Notes under the pieces: model-generated
Database searches by the model: none
Told to the model about the DNA's origin: nothing
The model's input: the letters and a program-made list of their open reading frames with translations, nothing else
Translations under genes and position numbers: made by a program
Part shown: piece after piece, positions 15,782 to 23,611 of the stretch
How the letters are laid out: each line of letters begins with the position of its first letter
Numbering within the stretch: position 1 is the stretch's first letter
Assembly: GCA_017479935.1 (NCBI GenBank)
Contig: JAFVBO010000053.1
Location: forward strand, 1 to 36,128
DNA from: Lachnospiraceae bacterium
GTDB taxonomy: Bacteria > Bacillota > Clostridia > Lachnospirales > Lachnospiraceae
DNA length: 36,128 bases
Direction of reading: 5' to 3'

Positions 15782-16948
15782 CTAGAAAGTATCCCCAATC
15801 CTATAAATGCCAAACTCCTTGTGCCCCAAACTCTCCGCCTTAGTCAGGTCGCCGTTCGCAACCCGAATCATCATTTCAAAAATCTCCCGGCCAATCTCAT
15901 CCAGGCTGGCGCCTTCCGTGATCACCTTGCCTGCGTTGATATCAATATTGTCCGGCATCTTCTCGAAGGTTCCCGTGTTGCCGGTCACCTTGATGACTGG
16001 CGCGATCGGACAGCCGGTCGGCGTCCCGCGGCCAGTGGTAAATACCACAATCTGCGCGCCGCCGGCCACCATGCCGGTGATGGAATCGATGTCCTCGCCA
16101 GGGGTATCCATAAAGTACAGGCCATGGTTCTCCGGGTCCACCGGCTCGGAATATTCCAGCACGCCCACAACCGGCTTGTCACCCGCCTTGTAAATGCAGC
16201 CCAGCGACTTTTCTTCGATGGTGGTAAGTCCGCCCTCAATGTTACCCGGGGTCGGCTGAGTCCCTCGCAGGTCCACGCCATAACCGATGGATTTTTCCTC
16301 CACCCGCTTTACCATGTACACCAGCTTATCCGCCAGCTCCTGCGTCACGCAACGCGCCGCCACCAGGTGCTCCGCCCCGATCAGCTCCGTCGTCTCGCTG
16401 AGGATGCTGCTGCCTCCGGCATCAATCAAAAGATTGGAAGCCTTTCCGACAGAAGGGTTAGAGGCAATGCCACTGGTCGGATCACTTCCGCCGCACTCAA
16501 GTCCCAGCACCAGCTCCGAAATGTCAAACTCCTCCCGGGTTTGCGTGGCCAGCTTACGAGACAATTCCGCGCAGATTTCCGCGCCCTTCGCGATGGTCTT
16601 CAGCGTGCCGCCGCACTCCTGAATAATCACCGTCTCCACAGGTTTCCCGCTCTTCCGAATCGCATCCGCCACCACCGCCGGCTGAATGCCCTCGCAGCCA
16701 AGCCCGACGACCAAAACCGCGCCAACATTGGGATTGCAGCCAAAGCCCACCAGCGTGCGCACCGTCTGTTTATAATCTTCTCCCACCTGGCAGCACCCGT
16801 GTTGATGCGGAATGGCCACGGCTCCCGGCACCAACGAAGCGATCCGCGAAGCCGTCTCGCTGGCACAGACCGACGTAGGAATAACCAGCAGATGATTCCG
16901 GATCCCCCATCTGCCGTTTTCTCTTCGAAATCCCTTTATTTTAATCAT
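15782..16948 (-). CDS. UxaA-family dehydratase, large (catalytic) subunit
   Basis: 388 residues from MIKIKGFRRENGRWGIRN; the upstream extension to 17020 is unlikely to be translated. It belongs to the altronate/galactarate dehydratase C-terminal family, shared by UxaA, GarD and sulfolactate sulfo-lyase SuyB. Conserved blocks: GRWGIRNHLLVIPTSVCAS, PHQHGCCQVGED, GFGCNPNVGAVLVVGLGCEG, IIQECGGT, LGLECGGSDPTSGIASNP, GGLTTIEEKSLG, FMDTPGEDIDSITGMVAGGAQIVVFTTGRGTPTGCPIAPVIKVTGN. The small SAF subunit is encoded separately just upstream. The likely activity is dehydration of a hexonate or hexarate (altronate, galactarate); the sulfolactate alternative cannot be excluded by eye. Confidence 0.88.
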   Translation of the reverse strand: MIKIKGFRRENGRWGIRNHLLVIPTSVCASETASRIASLVPGAVAIPHQHGCCQVGEDYKQTVRTLVGFGCNPNVGAVLVVGLGCEGIQPAVVADAIRKSGKPVETVIIQECGGTLKTIAKGAEICAELSRKLATQTREEFDISELVLGLECGGSDPTSGIASNPSVGKASNLLIDAGGSSILSETTELIGAEHLVAARCVTQELADKLVYMVKRVEEKSIGYGVDLRGTQPTPGNIEGGLTTIEEKSLGCIYKAGDKPVVGVLEYSEPVDPENHGLYFMDTPGEDIDSITGMVAGGAQIVVFTTGRGTPTGCPIAPVIKVTGNTGTFEKMPDNIDINAGKVITEGASLDEIGREIFEMMIRVANGDLTKAESLGHKEFGIYRIGDTF

Positions 16949-17041
16949 ATTCGTTTCACATGTCCTTTCATTCACAAACTTATATGAAACCCTCATTCGC
17001 TTCTCGGGCTGTTCACACAACCCGTCGTTTCCGCCAGATGA

Positions 17042-17317
17042 TTACGCCTTATCGCCCCGGCCGCGGGTGCTCTCAATGTTGTGAATATGCGCCCACTCGC
17101 CCACGTGGATATCCTGACTGGCCAGCCCCATGACCTCCCCATATTTGTAAACCGGCTCACCCTTTTTGATCTCGGCGATCGCCAGTTTATGATAGATGGG
17201 GATATCGTTTTTTACTTCAATATCCACACCCTCTACCTGGATATGGTCTCCTTTGCAAAGCGGCATCACACAGGTAACCAGATTGTCCCTGTCCGACGCG
17301 TGAACATATGCCTTCAT
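17042..17317 (-). CDS. UxaA-family dehydratase, small (SAF-domain) subunit
   Basis: 91 residues from MKAYVHASDRDNLVT with an AGGAG 6 nt upstream; an upstream in-frame extension to 17434 is low-complexity Arg/Ala encoded by GC-rich repeats and is rejected. The SAF-like beta-clip pattern is VEVDIEVKNDIPIYHKLAIAEIKKGEPVYKYGEVMG with ASQDIHVGEWAHIHNIES at the end, the signature of UxaA N-terminal and SuyA subunits. It pairs with the large subunit 93 nt downstream in one operon. In many bacteria the two are fused as UxaA or GarD. Confidence 0.85.
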   Translation of the reverse strand: MKAYVHASDRDNLVTCVMPLCKGDHIQVEGVDIEVKNDIPIYHKLAIAEIKKGEPVYKYGEVMGLASQDIHVGEWAHIHNIESTRGRGDKA

Positions 17318-17332
17318 CTCTTTCTCCTTCCA

Positions 17333-17416
17333 TCTCGTGCGCGGTGCGCGAGACGCCTGCGTCCGCGGTGCGCGCGCGTTCCTCTCTCGTGCGCGGTGCG
17401 CGAGACGCCTGCGTCC
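17333..17416. repeat. 32-bp GC-rich direct repeats in the uxaA leader
   Basis: Two identical 32-bp copies (17333-17364 and 17385-17416) start TCTCGTGCGCGGTGCGCGAG and end GACGCCTGCGTCC, with a partial third copy between them. Each contains two small hairpins (CTCG..CGAG and GACGC-CT-GCGTC). They lie in the 5' untranslated region of the small subunit gene. Confidence 0.8.
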
Positions 17417-17480
17417 TCGTTTCCTCTCGCACAACCTTTATTTTCTTTCTATCTTGATCCATCTTTATTTCACATCTAAC

Positions 17481-17509
17481 AGTTTACCCCTAAATCCCCC
17501 CTTTGTAAA
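17481..17509 (-). promoter_or_regulatory. Candidate promoter of the uxaA operon
   Basis: Minus strand: TTTACA (17509-17504), 17-nt spacer, TAAACT (17486-17481). It would give a leader of about 165 nt carrying the GC-rich direct repeats. Match to consensus is moderate. Confidence 0.4.
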
Positions 17510-17613
17510 GAAGACATTCGTCGATCTTGCCCGCAGGCAGATCGCTTAGTATGTATATAGATACATTTTACCGTTATTTCGAACAAATTTCTTCATTTTA
17601 TGAAATTTTCATA

Positions 17614-17642
17614 TTGCAAAGTAGACAAGTCTGTTGCATAAT
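17614..17642 (+). promoter_or_regulatory. Candidate promoter of the aquaporin gene
   Basis: TTGCAA (17614-17619), 17-nt spacer, CATAAT (17637-17642). An AT-rich inverted repeat AAATTTC/GAAATTT (17585-17609) lies just upstream of the -35. Confidence 0.45.
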
Positions 17643-17717
17643 AAATATGATAGCAGAAAAGGCGATTTTGTATCCGGCGAAATCCCTGACACTGCTTCGA
17701 AGTAACTTCCACTAAAT

Positions 17718-17787
17718 ATGAAAGCCGAACGCAATTGCTAACAAAATTGGCATACACGGGGGTCTTGTATCCTCGCTCGGCTTTCAT
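17718..17787 (+). ncRNA. Structured 5' leader of the aquaporin mRNA (unclassified)
   Basis: ATGAAAGCCGA (17718-17728) pairs perfectly with TCGGCTTTCAT (17777-17787). Inside are two smaller stems, CAAT/ATTG and ATACA/TGTAT, giving a possible three-way junction about 31 nt before the start codon. It matches no riboswitch class that I recognise. Confidence 0.4.
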
Positions 17788-17818
17788 AAAAACGCGTATG
17801 CAGAAAGGATGGATCGCT

Positions 17819-18526
17819 ATGAAAAAGTATTTGGATCAAAAGTTTCTCGCTGAACTGATCGGTACCATGACCTTGGTTGTCTCAGGCTGTGGCACCGCCA
17901 TGCTGGTCGGATGCGATGCCGCAAGTGGCTCCGGATATCTTCTGACGGCTCTCGCCTTCGGCCTCAGCATTGTCGCCATGGCCTACTCCATCGGCAACAT
18001 CTCCGGCTGCCACATCAACCCGGCTGTCTCGTTAGCTGTTTGGTTGAGCGGCGGAATGAGCAAGGATGACTTCATCAAATACGTCATCGCTCAGTGCTGC
18101 GGCGCTCTGCTTGGTGCCATCTGCCTGGCCATCATCTTCGGCGCGGGCGGAGTTACTGACATGACCGGCGGCTTCGGCTCCAACGGCCTGGCCGGCGTAA
18201 ACGGCAACTTCTTCGCAGGTCTGATCGTTGAGATCGTCCTCACCTTCATCTTTGTCATCAACATTTTAGGCGTTACCTCCTCCAAGGCTGGACACGGTTC
18301 CTTTGGCGGCCTCATCATCGGCCTTACGCTTGTCGGCGTTCACATTCTGGGCATCGGCCTTACCGGCACCTCCGTGAACCCGGCCCGCTCCCTCGGCCCC
18401 GCCATCGTAGCAGCCTTCACCGGAAACTTTGATCCGCTGATCACCCTCTGGGTCTTCATCGTTGGTCCTCTGGCCGGCGCCGCACTTGCCGCGATCTGCT
18501 ACAAGAAGCTGGAGAACTGGAAATAA
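17819..18526 (+). CDS. aqpZ: AqpZ-type aquaporin (MIP family)
   Basis: 235 residues from MKKYLDQKFLAELIGT; AGGA lies 10 nt upstream. MIP channel with six membrane helices and both NPA boxes (67-69 in GCHINPAVSL, 187-189 in TSVNPARSLGPA). The expected selectivity-filter residues Phe48, His175, Thr184 and Arg190 match the narrow water-specific AqpZ pattern rather than a glycerol facilitator (which has Gly in place of the His). It moves water across the cytoplasmic membrane in osmotic adaptation. It is transcribed alone, divergent from uxaA, with its own leader structure and a strong terminator. Confidence 0.93.
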   Translation: MKKYLDQKFLAELIGTMTLVVSGCGTAMLVGCDAASGSGYLLTALAFGLSIVAMAYSIGNISGCHINPAVSLAVWLSGGMSKDDFIKYVIAQCCGALLGAICLAIIFGAGGVTDMTGGFGSNGLAGVNGNFFAGLIVEIVLTFIFVINILGVTSSKAGHGSFGGLIIGLTLVGVHILGIGLTGTSVNPARSLGPAIVAAFTGNFDPLITLWVFIVGPLAGAALAAICYKKLENWK

Positions 18527-18543
18527 TACGATATATGAAATAC

Positions 18544-18581
18544 GGGGAAGTGGTTGCGAGCAGCCACTTCCCCTTTTTTTT
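18544..18581 (+). terminator. Intrinsic terminator of the aquaporin gene
   Basis: GGGGAAGTGG (18544-18553), a 10-nt loop, CCACTTCCCC (18564-18573), then eight T. A textbook terminator 17 nt past the stop, next to the convergent protease gene. Confidence 0.93.
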
Positions 18582-18597
18582 ACTCAAAAACCCTTCT

Positions 18598-20853
18598 TTA
18601 CCATTCAATCGGCAGTCTCTTCAGGAAATAGTTCCCAGGCAGCGTCGTGCTCGTGCCGAAGCAGTACACGCACTCCTTGCCAGGTGCCGCCACCAACGAA
18701 ATGAGGCTCCCCATGGCAATCCACTTGCGATCCACCTCCGGGCTGCCCTTGATCGAGGAATGCCGTCTCTCCATCCAGAAACCTTCGTAATCCCGACTTC
18801 CCACGATCACGCTGGTATACTCATCCGGACAGACAACGCCTTCCGGGAGCAGAATTCCCCGGACTTCAACGGGCAGCGTCGTCGCAGGCGTGATCTCGCC
18901 CGTCGCCGGATCCGCACAGTATAGGGATATATCCATATAGTTTTGCTTGGAAAACCACAGCTTTCCATCATGCCCACAGGCCTTTACCGTCCCGTACCCG
19001 GTAAGCCCAGAAAATGCCAGCTCCGGCATGCCATCCGGGGCCATCAGATAAATCTCGGAATTGGTGAATAACGCCAATTTGTCATCCAGCATGGCCACGG
19101 CGTTGATCTGCGAATACGCAGGCAGATCTGCCAAGCGGTCGGACAGATTCTCCCATTCCTGTGTATCAAAATAGTAGCGCCACAACGCCGGCACAAACGA
19201 ATCATCCACAACAAGGCCGGAAAGGTAAAGACTGTCTTCTCCCGCGCATAAACACATGGGATCCAATCCACGAAATGCAGCCAGATCCGCCGGCAGCGGC
19301 AGCATGGTCTCATCCATCACATCCAGCAGACGGCTGCTCGTTCTTCCTTCCGCGCTCACCATCTCGGCAAGGACCGGGCCACCCTTATACGGCTTATTAA
19401 GCTGCGCGACAATCTCCGTATCACTCCAGGATAGAATTTGGGCTACTTCCCCGTTCAGCAGCAGACTTCCTTCGCTATCCCCAAAGAAATGTCCGTTTAC
19501 GGTATAAACACTTCCCTTTGCAAATGCACCATCCAGGTCATTGTCAAAAGCATCCACTTCTGCAAGAGTCCCATCCAGGCCAGAGCTTACAGCCTCCCCT
19601 GCTACGCGAACCGTGCGCATGACCGGATTCACCTCCCCGGCCAGCGCGCGTTCCACGTCCACGATGCCTCCGCTCATTACCTGATCTTTCAGTTCTTCTA
19701 CCGGCCGGCAGCTGCCAATCAGTCTCGCCGTGATGCGATCCGCGCTCTCCTCCGGAAATGCGCTCTTCAGGATCGCTACCGCCGCGGACACAACCGGCGT
19801 CGCCATGGACGTCCCGTTCAAGTACGCGTAGTCCGGGAAAAGTTCCTCGTTTAGCAGTTCCTGCTCCGTCTTCTCCACCGGCTCCGTCTCAAACTCCATG
19901 ATCGGCTGGAATGTTTCATACTTCACCTCTTCCATATAAGTGGAAAGGATCATCTTCCCGGGCGCGGCCACATGCACCGACATCACTCCGTAATCAGAGA
20001 AATCCGTCAGTTGCCCATTCTCGTCCGTCGCAGCCACCACGAGCGCATACGGATTGGTGCTCATAAAATTAGCCGCCTGCCAGGTTCCGTCGATCATCGA
20101 AGTATGGTTTCCGGCCGCAAACACTGTAATCACACCTGCTTCTCCCAGCTCCGTCACCACACTGTTCAAGAGTTCTCCCTGGTCCGAAGCACCGCCCCAG
20201 GAAATGTTGACAACCGCCACCGGCACGCCGGCCCTCTTCGCGGCAAGAACATATTTCAGACATTTCACGACGTGCGCGGTTGTGCCGGAACCATTGCCGC
20301 TAAGCGCCTTCACCGCCATAATCTTCGCGCCGGACACTCCGCCGCTCACCCCTTCGTTGTTCCACTCCGCCGCAATAATGCCCGCGACATGCGTGCCATG
20401 ATACCGATCGTCCATCGGATCCGCCATATCATAGGCCGTTCCATCCGGACGCCCCGGCGAATAGTTGATTCCCATCTCGCCGCCGCCCATGGCAACCAGC
20501 TCCGGATACAAAAGACCATCCCGCCACATCACATCGTCCAGGTCGCTGTGCTCATAATTGACACCGCTATCGATCACGGCAATCACCATGTCCTCCGCGG
20601 TGTTGGCGATCGGTGCACCGTTTTCATCGTACTGGTTCCAGCCAGGAATCCGAATTCCGCTCTCCCCCGCAAACGCATACTCTTTGTCAGACAGATCGCC
20701 GTAGATTCTCGCTTCCTCCGCAGGGGCTTCGGCCTCTTCCTCAGCCAATCCCGCTTCCTCCACCTCACGGGCCAGCGCGGCGTATGGCGCCTGTGCGACA
20801 GCCAGCAAAGCAACCATTCCCATTGCCAGCACACGTCTCATTTTCTTTTTCAT
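18598..20853 (-). CDS. Secreted subtilisin-like serine protease (S8) with C-terminal beta-rich region
   Basis: 751 residues from MKKKMRRVLAMGMVALLAVAQAPYAALA, a clear signal peptide, with AGGAGG six nt before the ATG. The catalytic triad is Asp95 (AVIDSGVNYEHSD), His152 (YHGTHVAGI) and Ser349 (NGTSMATP); the oxyanion Asn is in FAAGNH (249). An unusual acidic insertion of about 40 residues (305-345) precedes the Ser motif. After residue 400 there is an IPT/TIG-like stretch (VYTVNGHFFGDSEGSLLLNGE) and a Kelch-like region with repeated LYLSGL, ALWRYYF and KLWFSKQNY strands (about 480-751). No LPxTG or membrane anchor is visible, so it is probably released or wall-associated. Substrate unknown. 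Confidence 0.92.
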   Translation of the reverse strand: MKKKMRRVLAMGMVALLAVAQAPYAALAREVEEAGLAEEEAEAPAEEARIYGDLSDKEYAFAGESGIRIPGWNQYDENGAPIANTAEDMVIAVIDSGVNYEHSDLDDVMWRDGLLYPELVAMGGGEMGINYSPGRPDGTAYDMADPMDDRYHGTHVAGIIAAEWNNEGVSGGVSGAKIMAVKALSGNGSGTTAHVVKCLKYVLAAKRAGVPVAVVNISWGGASDQGELLNSVVTELGEAGVITVFAAGNHTSMIDGTWQAANFMSTNPYALVVAATDENGQLTDFSDYGVMSVHVAAPGKMILSTYMEEVKYETFQPIMEFETEPVEKTEQELLNEELFPDYAYLNGTSMATPVVSAAVAILKSAFPEESADRITARLIGSCRPVEELKDQVMSGGIVDVERALAGEVNPVMRTVRVAGEAVSSGLDGTLAEVDAFDNDLDGAFAKGSVYTVNGHFFGDSEGSLLLNGEVAQILSWSDTEIVAQLNKPYKGGPVLAEMVSAEGRTSSRLLDVMDETMLPLPADLAAFRGLDPMCLCAGEDSLYLSGLVVDDSFVPALWRYYFDTQEWENLSDRLADLPAYSQINAVAMLDDKLALFTNSEIYLMAPDGMPELAFSGLTGYGTVKACGHDGKLWFSKQNYMDISLYCADPATGEITPATTLPVEVRGILLPEGVVCPDEYTSVIVGSRDYEGFWMERRHSSIKGSPEVDRKWIAMGSLISLVAAPGKECVYCFGTSTTLPGNYFLKRLPIEW

Positions 20854-21052
20854 CTTGGTCCTCCTCACATATACACTCTTCCTACTTCGTACCTGTTTTC
20901 TCAGCCTGGACCATCTCCCGCCCTGGCATATTTCCTCGTCCCTTCGCCGCGCCATCCACCTGCCATGGCAAATCTTCGCATCCCCCACCCAATCTCAAAT
21001 GCTGCTAACAATTATGCACACCAACCTGTGTTCTGCTCAAAAAGAAAAGCAC

Positions 21053-21106
21053 GACAAAACGCGAACATCGTGGTATACTGTCACACGTTGCCCATCACAC
21101 GGCAAC
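21053..21106 (+). promoter_or_regulatory. Promoter and leader hairpin of the MATE gene
   Basis: Extended -10 TGGTATACT with the hexamer at 21074-21079; the -35 is poor. Directly downstream, GTTGCC (21087-21092) pairs with GGCAAC (21101-21106) in the leader, before the GGGAGG ribosome site at 21124. Confidence 0.5.
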
Positions 21107-21139
21107 AAATGTATCACCCATCAGGGAGGAAAACAAACA

Positions 21140-22507
21140 TTGAACTCAGGCATTAATTTTACAGAAGGAAAAATCATCGGGCCTCTCCTGCGCTTTGCCG
21201 GCCCCATTCTGTTCGCCCTATTTTTACAGTCCATGTACGGCGCGGTGGACCTCTTGATCGTCGGCAAATTCGCGGATGCAGCCGATGTTTCCGCCGTCTC
21301 CACCGGCTCGCAAATCATGATGACACTGACCAATCTGGTCAGCTCACTGGCCATGGGAATGACGATCCTACTCGCGCAAAAGATCGGTGAAAAAAAGCCC
21401 GAAGAAGGCGGCCGGATCATCGGCAGCGGAATCCTGCTGTTTCTTCTGATCGGCATCCTCATGACCATCCTCGCATCCGGCCTTTCCCCGCAGCTGGCCG
21501 CCCTCATGAACGCACCGGAAGAAGCCTTCGACCTTACCACCAGCTATATCCGCATCTGCGGCTTGGGCATGATTGTCATCATCGCCTACAACCTGATCGG
21601 AAGCATCTTCCGCGGAATCGGCGACTCGCAAACGCCGTTAATTACAGTCCTGATCGCCTGCCTCTGCAATATCGCAGGCGACCTGCTTCTGGTTGCAGTA
21701 TTTAAAATGGGGACCAGCGGCGCCGCCATTGCGACCGTGTTCGCCCAGCTGGTCAGCGTGGTGATCTCGCTCCTTCTGATCCGCCGCAAAACGCTGCCCT
21801 TCAGCTTCTCCCCCGCGTCCATCAAATGGAATGGCGGGATTGTAAGAAAGATCCTGTTTCTGGGATTTCCCATTGCCCTGCAGGATCTGCTGGTTGGAAT
21901 TTCCTTCCTCGTGGTCCTGTCCATCGTAAATTCTCTGGGCCTGTTTTATTCCGCCGGCGTTGGTGTCGCTGAAAAGGTCTGCGGCTTTATCATGTTGATC
22001 CCGCTCGCCTTCATGCAATCCATGTCCGCCTTCACCGCGCAAAACCGCGGCGCAGGCAAGCCGGATCGCGCCATCAAAGGGCTGTGGAACGCCATCGGAA
22101 TTTCTGTTTTATCCGGCGCCGCCATGTTCTTCCTGTCCTTCTTCCACGGTGATATGCTTGCCGGCATCTTCGCAAACGATGAAGCCGTCATCGCAGCCGC
22201 CGCCGAATATCTGAAAGCCTACGCGATCGACTGCCTGCTGACAAGCTTCCTGTTCTGCTTCATCGGCTTCTTCAACGGAATGGAATACACCGGTTTCGTG
22301 ATGGCCCAGGGCATCGCGGGCGCCTTCCTGGTGCGCGTGCCCATCTCTTTTTTGATGAGCAAGCAGGATCCGGTTTCTCTGTTCCACATCGGACTGGCAA
22401 CGCCCTGCTCCACGCTGCTGCAGATTGTGATGTGCTTTATTTGCTTCTATTTCCTGCAAAAGAAGCTAAAGGAAACCTCCCGCGGCGCAGAAAATCACTC
22501 TCGCTAA
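21140..22507 (+). CDS. MATE-family efflux transporter
   Basis: 455 residues from a TTG start (codes LNSGINFTEGKIIGPLLRF) preceded by GGGAGG; no in-frame ATG fits both the family length and a ribosome site. Twelve hydrophobic segments in two MatE halves: FAGPILFALFLQSMYGAVDLLIVGKFADAADVSAVSTG is the typical first half, and LGFPIALQDLLVGISFLVVLSIVNSLG starts the second. MATE proteins export cationic drugs or metabolites using Na+ or H+ gradients. The substrate is not predictable. Divergent from the protease, with its own promoter. The first hairpin unit of the downstream array serves as its terminator. Confidence 0.9.
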   Translation: MNSGINFTEGKIIGPLLRFAGPILFALFLQSMYGAVDLLIVGKFADAADVSAVSTGSQIMMTLTNLVSSLAMGMTILLAQKIGEKKPEEGGRIIGSGILLFLLIGILMTILASGLSPQLAALMNAPEEAFDLTTSYIRICGLGMIVIIAYNLIGSIFRGIGDSQTPLITVLIACLCNIAGDLLLVAVFKMGTSGAAIATVFAQLVSVVISLLLIRRKTLPFSFSPASIKWNGGIVRKILFLGFPIALQDLLVGISFLVVLSIVNSLGLFYSAGVGVAEKVCGFIMLIPLAFMQSMSAFTAQNRGAGKPDRAIKGLWNAIGISVLSGAAMFFLSFFHGDMLAGIFANDEAVIAAAAEYLKAYAIDCLLTSFLFCFIGFFNGMEYTGFVMAQGIAGAFLVRVPISFLMSKQDPVSLFHIGLATPCSTLLQIVMCFICFYFLQKKLKETSRGAENHSR

Positions 22508-22525
22508 CACAATTTTTCTTCATTT

Positions 22526-23035
22526 ACGCAGGCACGAGCCAGTTTCTGGCTTCTGCCTGCGCTTTTTATTTCCCTGGACAGCTTGGCTGGCGTAGGCATT
22601 TGGCTTGATTTTTGCCTTGCCTGCGCTTTTTATTTCCCTGAAGTGGTTGGCTGGCGTAGGCATTGGGCTTGTTTCTTGCCTTGCCTGCGCTTTTTATTTT
22701 CCTGGAGGGCTTGGCTGGCGTAGGCATTGGGCTTGATTCTTGCCTTGCCTGCGCATTTTATTTCCCTGGAGGGCTTAGCCGGCGTAGGCATTGGGCTTGT
22801 TTCTGGCTCTGCCTAGGCTTTTTATTTCCCTGAAGGGCTTGGCTAGCGTAGGCATTGGGCTTGATTCTTGCCTTGCCTACGCTTTTTATTTCCCTGAAGG
22901 GCTTGGCTGGCGTAGGCATTAGGCTTGATTCTTGCCTTGCCTACGCTTTTTATTTCCTGAAGGGCTTGGCTGGCGTAGGCATTGGGCTTGTCTCTGGCTA
23001 TGCCTGCGCCCCGCCCTCTTAATCATCCTTCCCAT
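22526..23035 (+). repeat. Tandem array of 64-bp terminator-like hairpin units (type A, 8 copies)
   Basis: Units begin at 22527, 22591, 22655, 22719, 22783, 22847, 22911 and 22974, so the step is 64 bp except the last (63). Each unit is a stem CGTAGGCA, a 17-19 nt loop with an inner GGC/GCC stem, the right arm TGCCTACG or TGCCTGCG, then CTTTTTATTTCCCTG and a spacer ending GGCTTGGCTGG. The plus-strand T-run makes each unit an intrinsic-terminator shape. Unit 1 lies about 20 nt past the MATE stop. Confidence 0.93.
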
Positions 23036-23605
23036 CGGGGAAATCTTGCTCTTTTACCCTCTTTCCCCGTAAGTCCAAATCTTCCCAAGGCCCTCCGTCG
23101 GGGAATTCTTCCTTTTTGGTTCTTTTTCCCCGTAAATAATAAGCTTCCTAGCGATCCTCCTGCGAGGAATTCTTGCTTCTTTACTCTTTTTCCCCGCAAA
23201 AATTAGCTTCCTAGCAACCCTCCTGCGAGGAATTCTTGCTTCTTTACTCTTTTTCCCCGTAAATATAAAGCTTCATGGTGCTATCTTACGGGAGAATCTT
23301 ATCTTTTAGTCCATTTTCCCCGTAAATATGATGTTACCACCGGACAATTCTGCGGGAAATTCTTTCTTTTTTTCTCTTTTTCCCCGAAAGCCCAAAGCTT
23401 CCCCGGGCCACTCCTACAGGGAAATCTTGCCTTTTTGCTCTTTTCCCCCGAAAGCCCAAAGCTTCCTAGGACCCCTCTACGGGGAAATCCTGCTTTTTCC
23501 TTCTTTTCCCCCGTAATCAAGAATCTTCCAAGTGCTTGCCCACATGGGGGTTCCAACGCTTTATCTCATTTCCCCATGCAAGTACAAATCTTCCGACAGC
23601 CTTTT
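23036..23605. repeat. Tandem array of 63-64-bp hairpin units (type B, 9 copies)
   Basis: It continues the preceding array almost in register. Units start at 23036, 23099, 23163, 23226, 23289, 23353, 23417, 23480 and about 23544. Each has a left arm like CGGGGAAAT, a pyrimidine-rich loop of about 20 nt, a right arm TTTCCCCG and a spacer with AAGCTTCCTAG. The sequence is unrelated to type A but the layout and step are the same. The last unit (CATGGGG/CCCCATG) lies beside the end of the convergent kinase gene. No coding potential is credible. Confidence 0.92.
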
Positions 23606-23611
23606 CCTTCA

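Larger units (their letters stand above)
17318..17818. other. Divergent intergenic region between the uxaA operon and the aquaporin gene
   Basis: 501 bp with no gene. From left to right: GC-rich direct repeats (17333-17416), a candidate minus-strand promoter (17481-17509), a hairpin CGATCT-T-GCC-CGCA-GGC-AGATCG (17522-17544) that could be a regulator site, an AAATTTC/GAAATTT inverted repeat (17585-17609), a candidate plus-strand promoter (17614-17642) and a structured aquaporin leader (17718-17787). Confidence 0.6.

Noticed and set aside
15821-16987. 388-residue plus-strand open frame
   Set aside because: Antisense to the UxaA-family large subunit; composition is typical of a shadow frame.
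19972-21156. 394-residue plus-strand open frame
   Set aside because: Antisense to the subtilase and then crossing the divergent promoter region; His/Arg-rich shadow.
22526-23605. CRISPR array
   Set aside because: The whole 63-64-bp unit is repeated, with no unique spacers of constant length between identical repeats, and no cas genes are present.
22526-23605. Integron attC array
   Set aside because: No gene cassettes between units and no integrase; units are contiguous hairpins.
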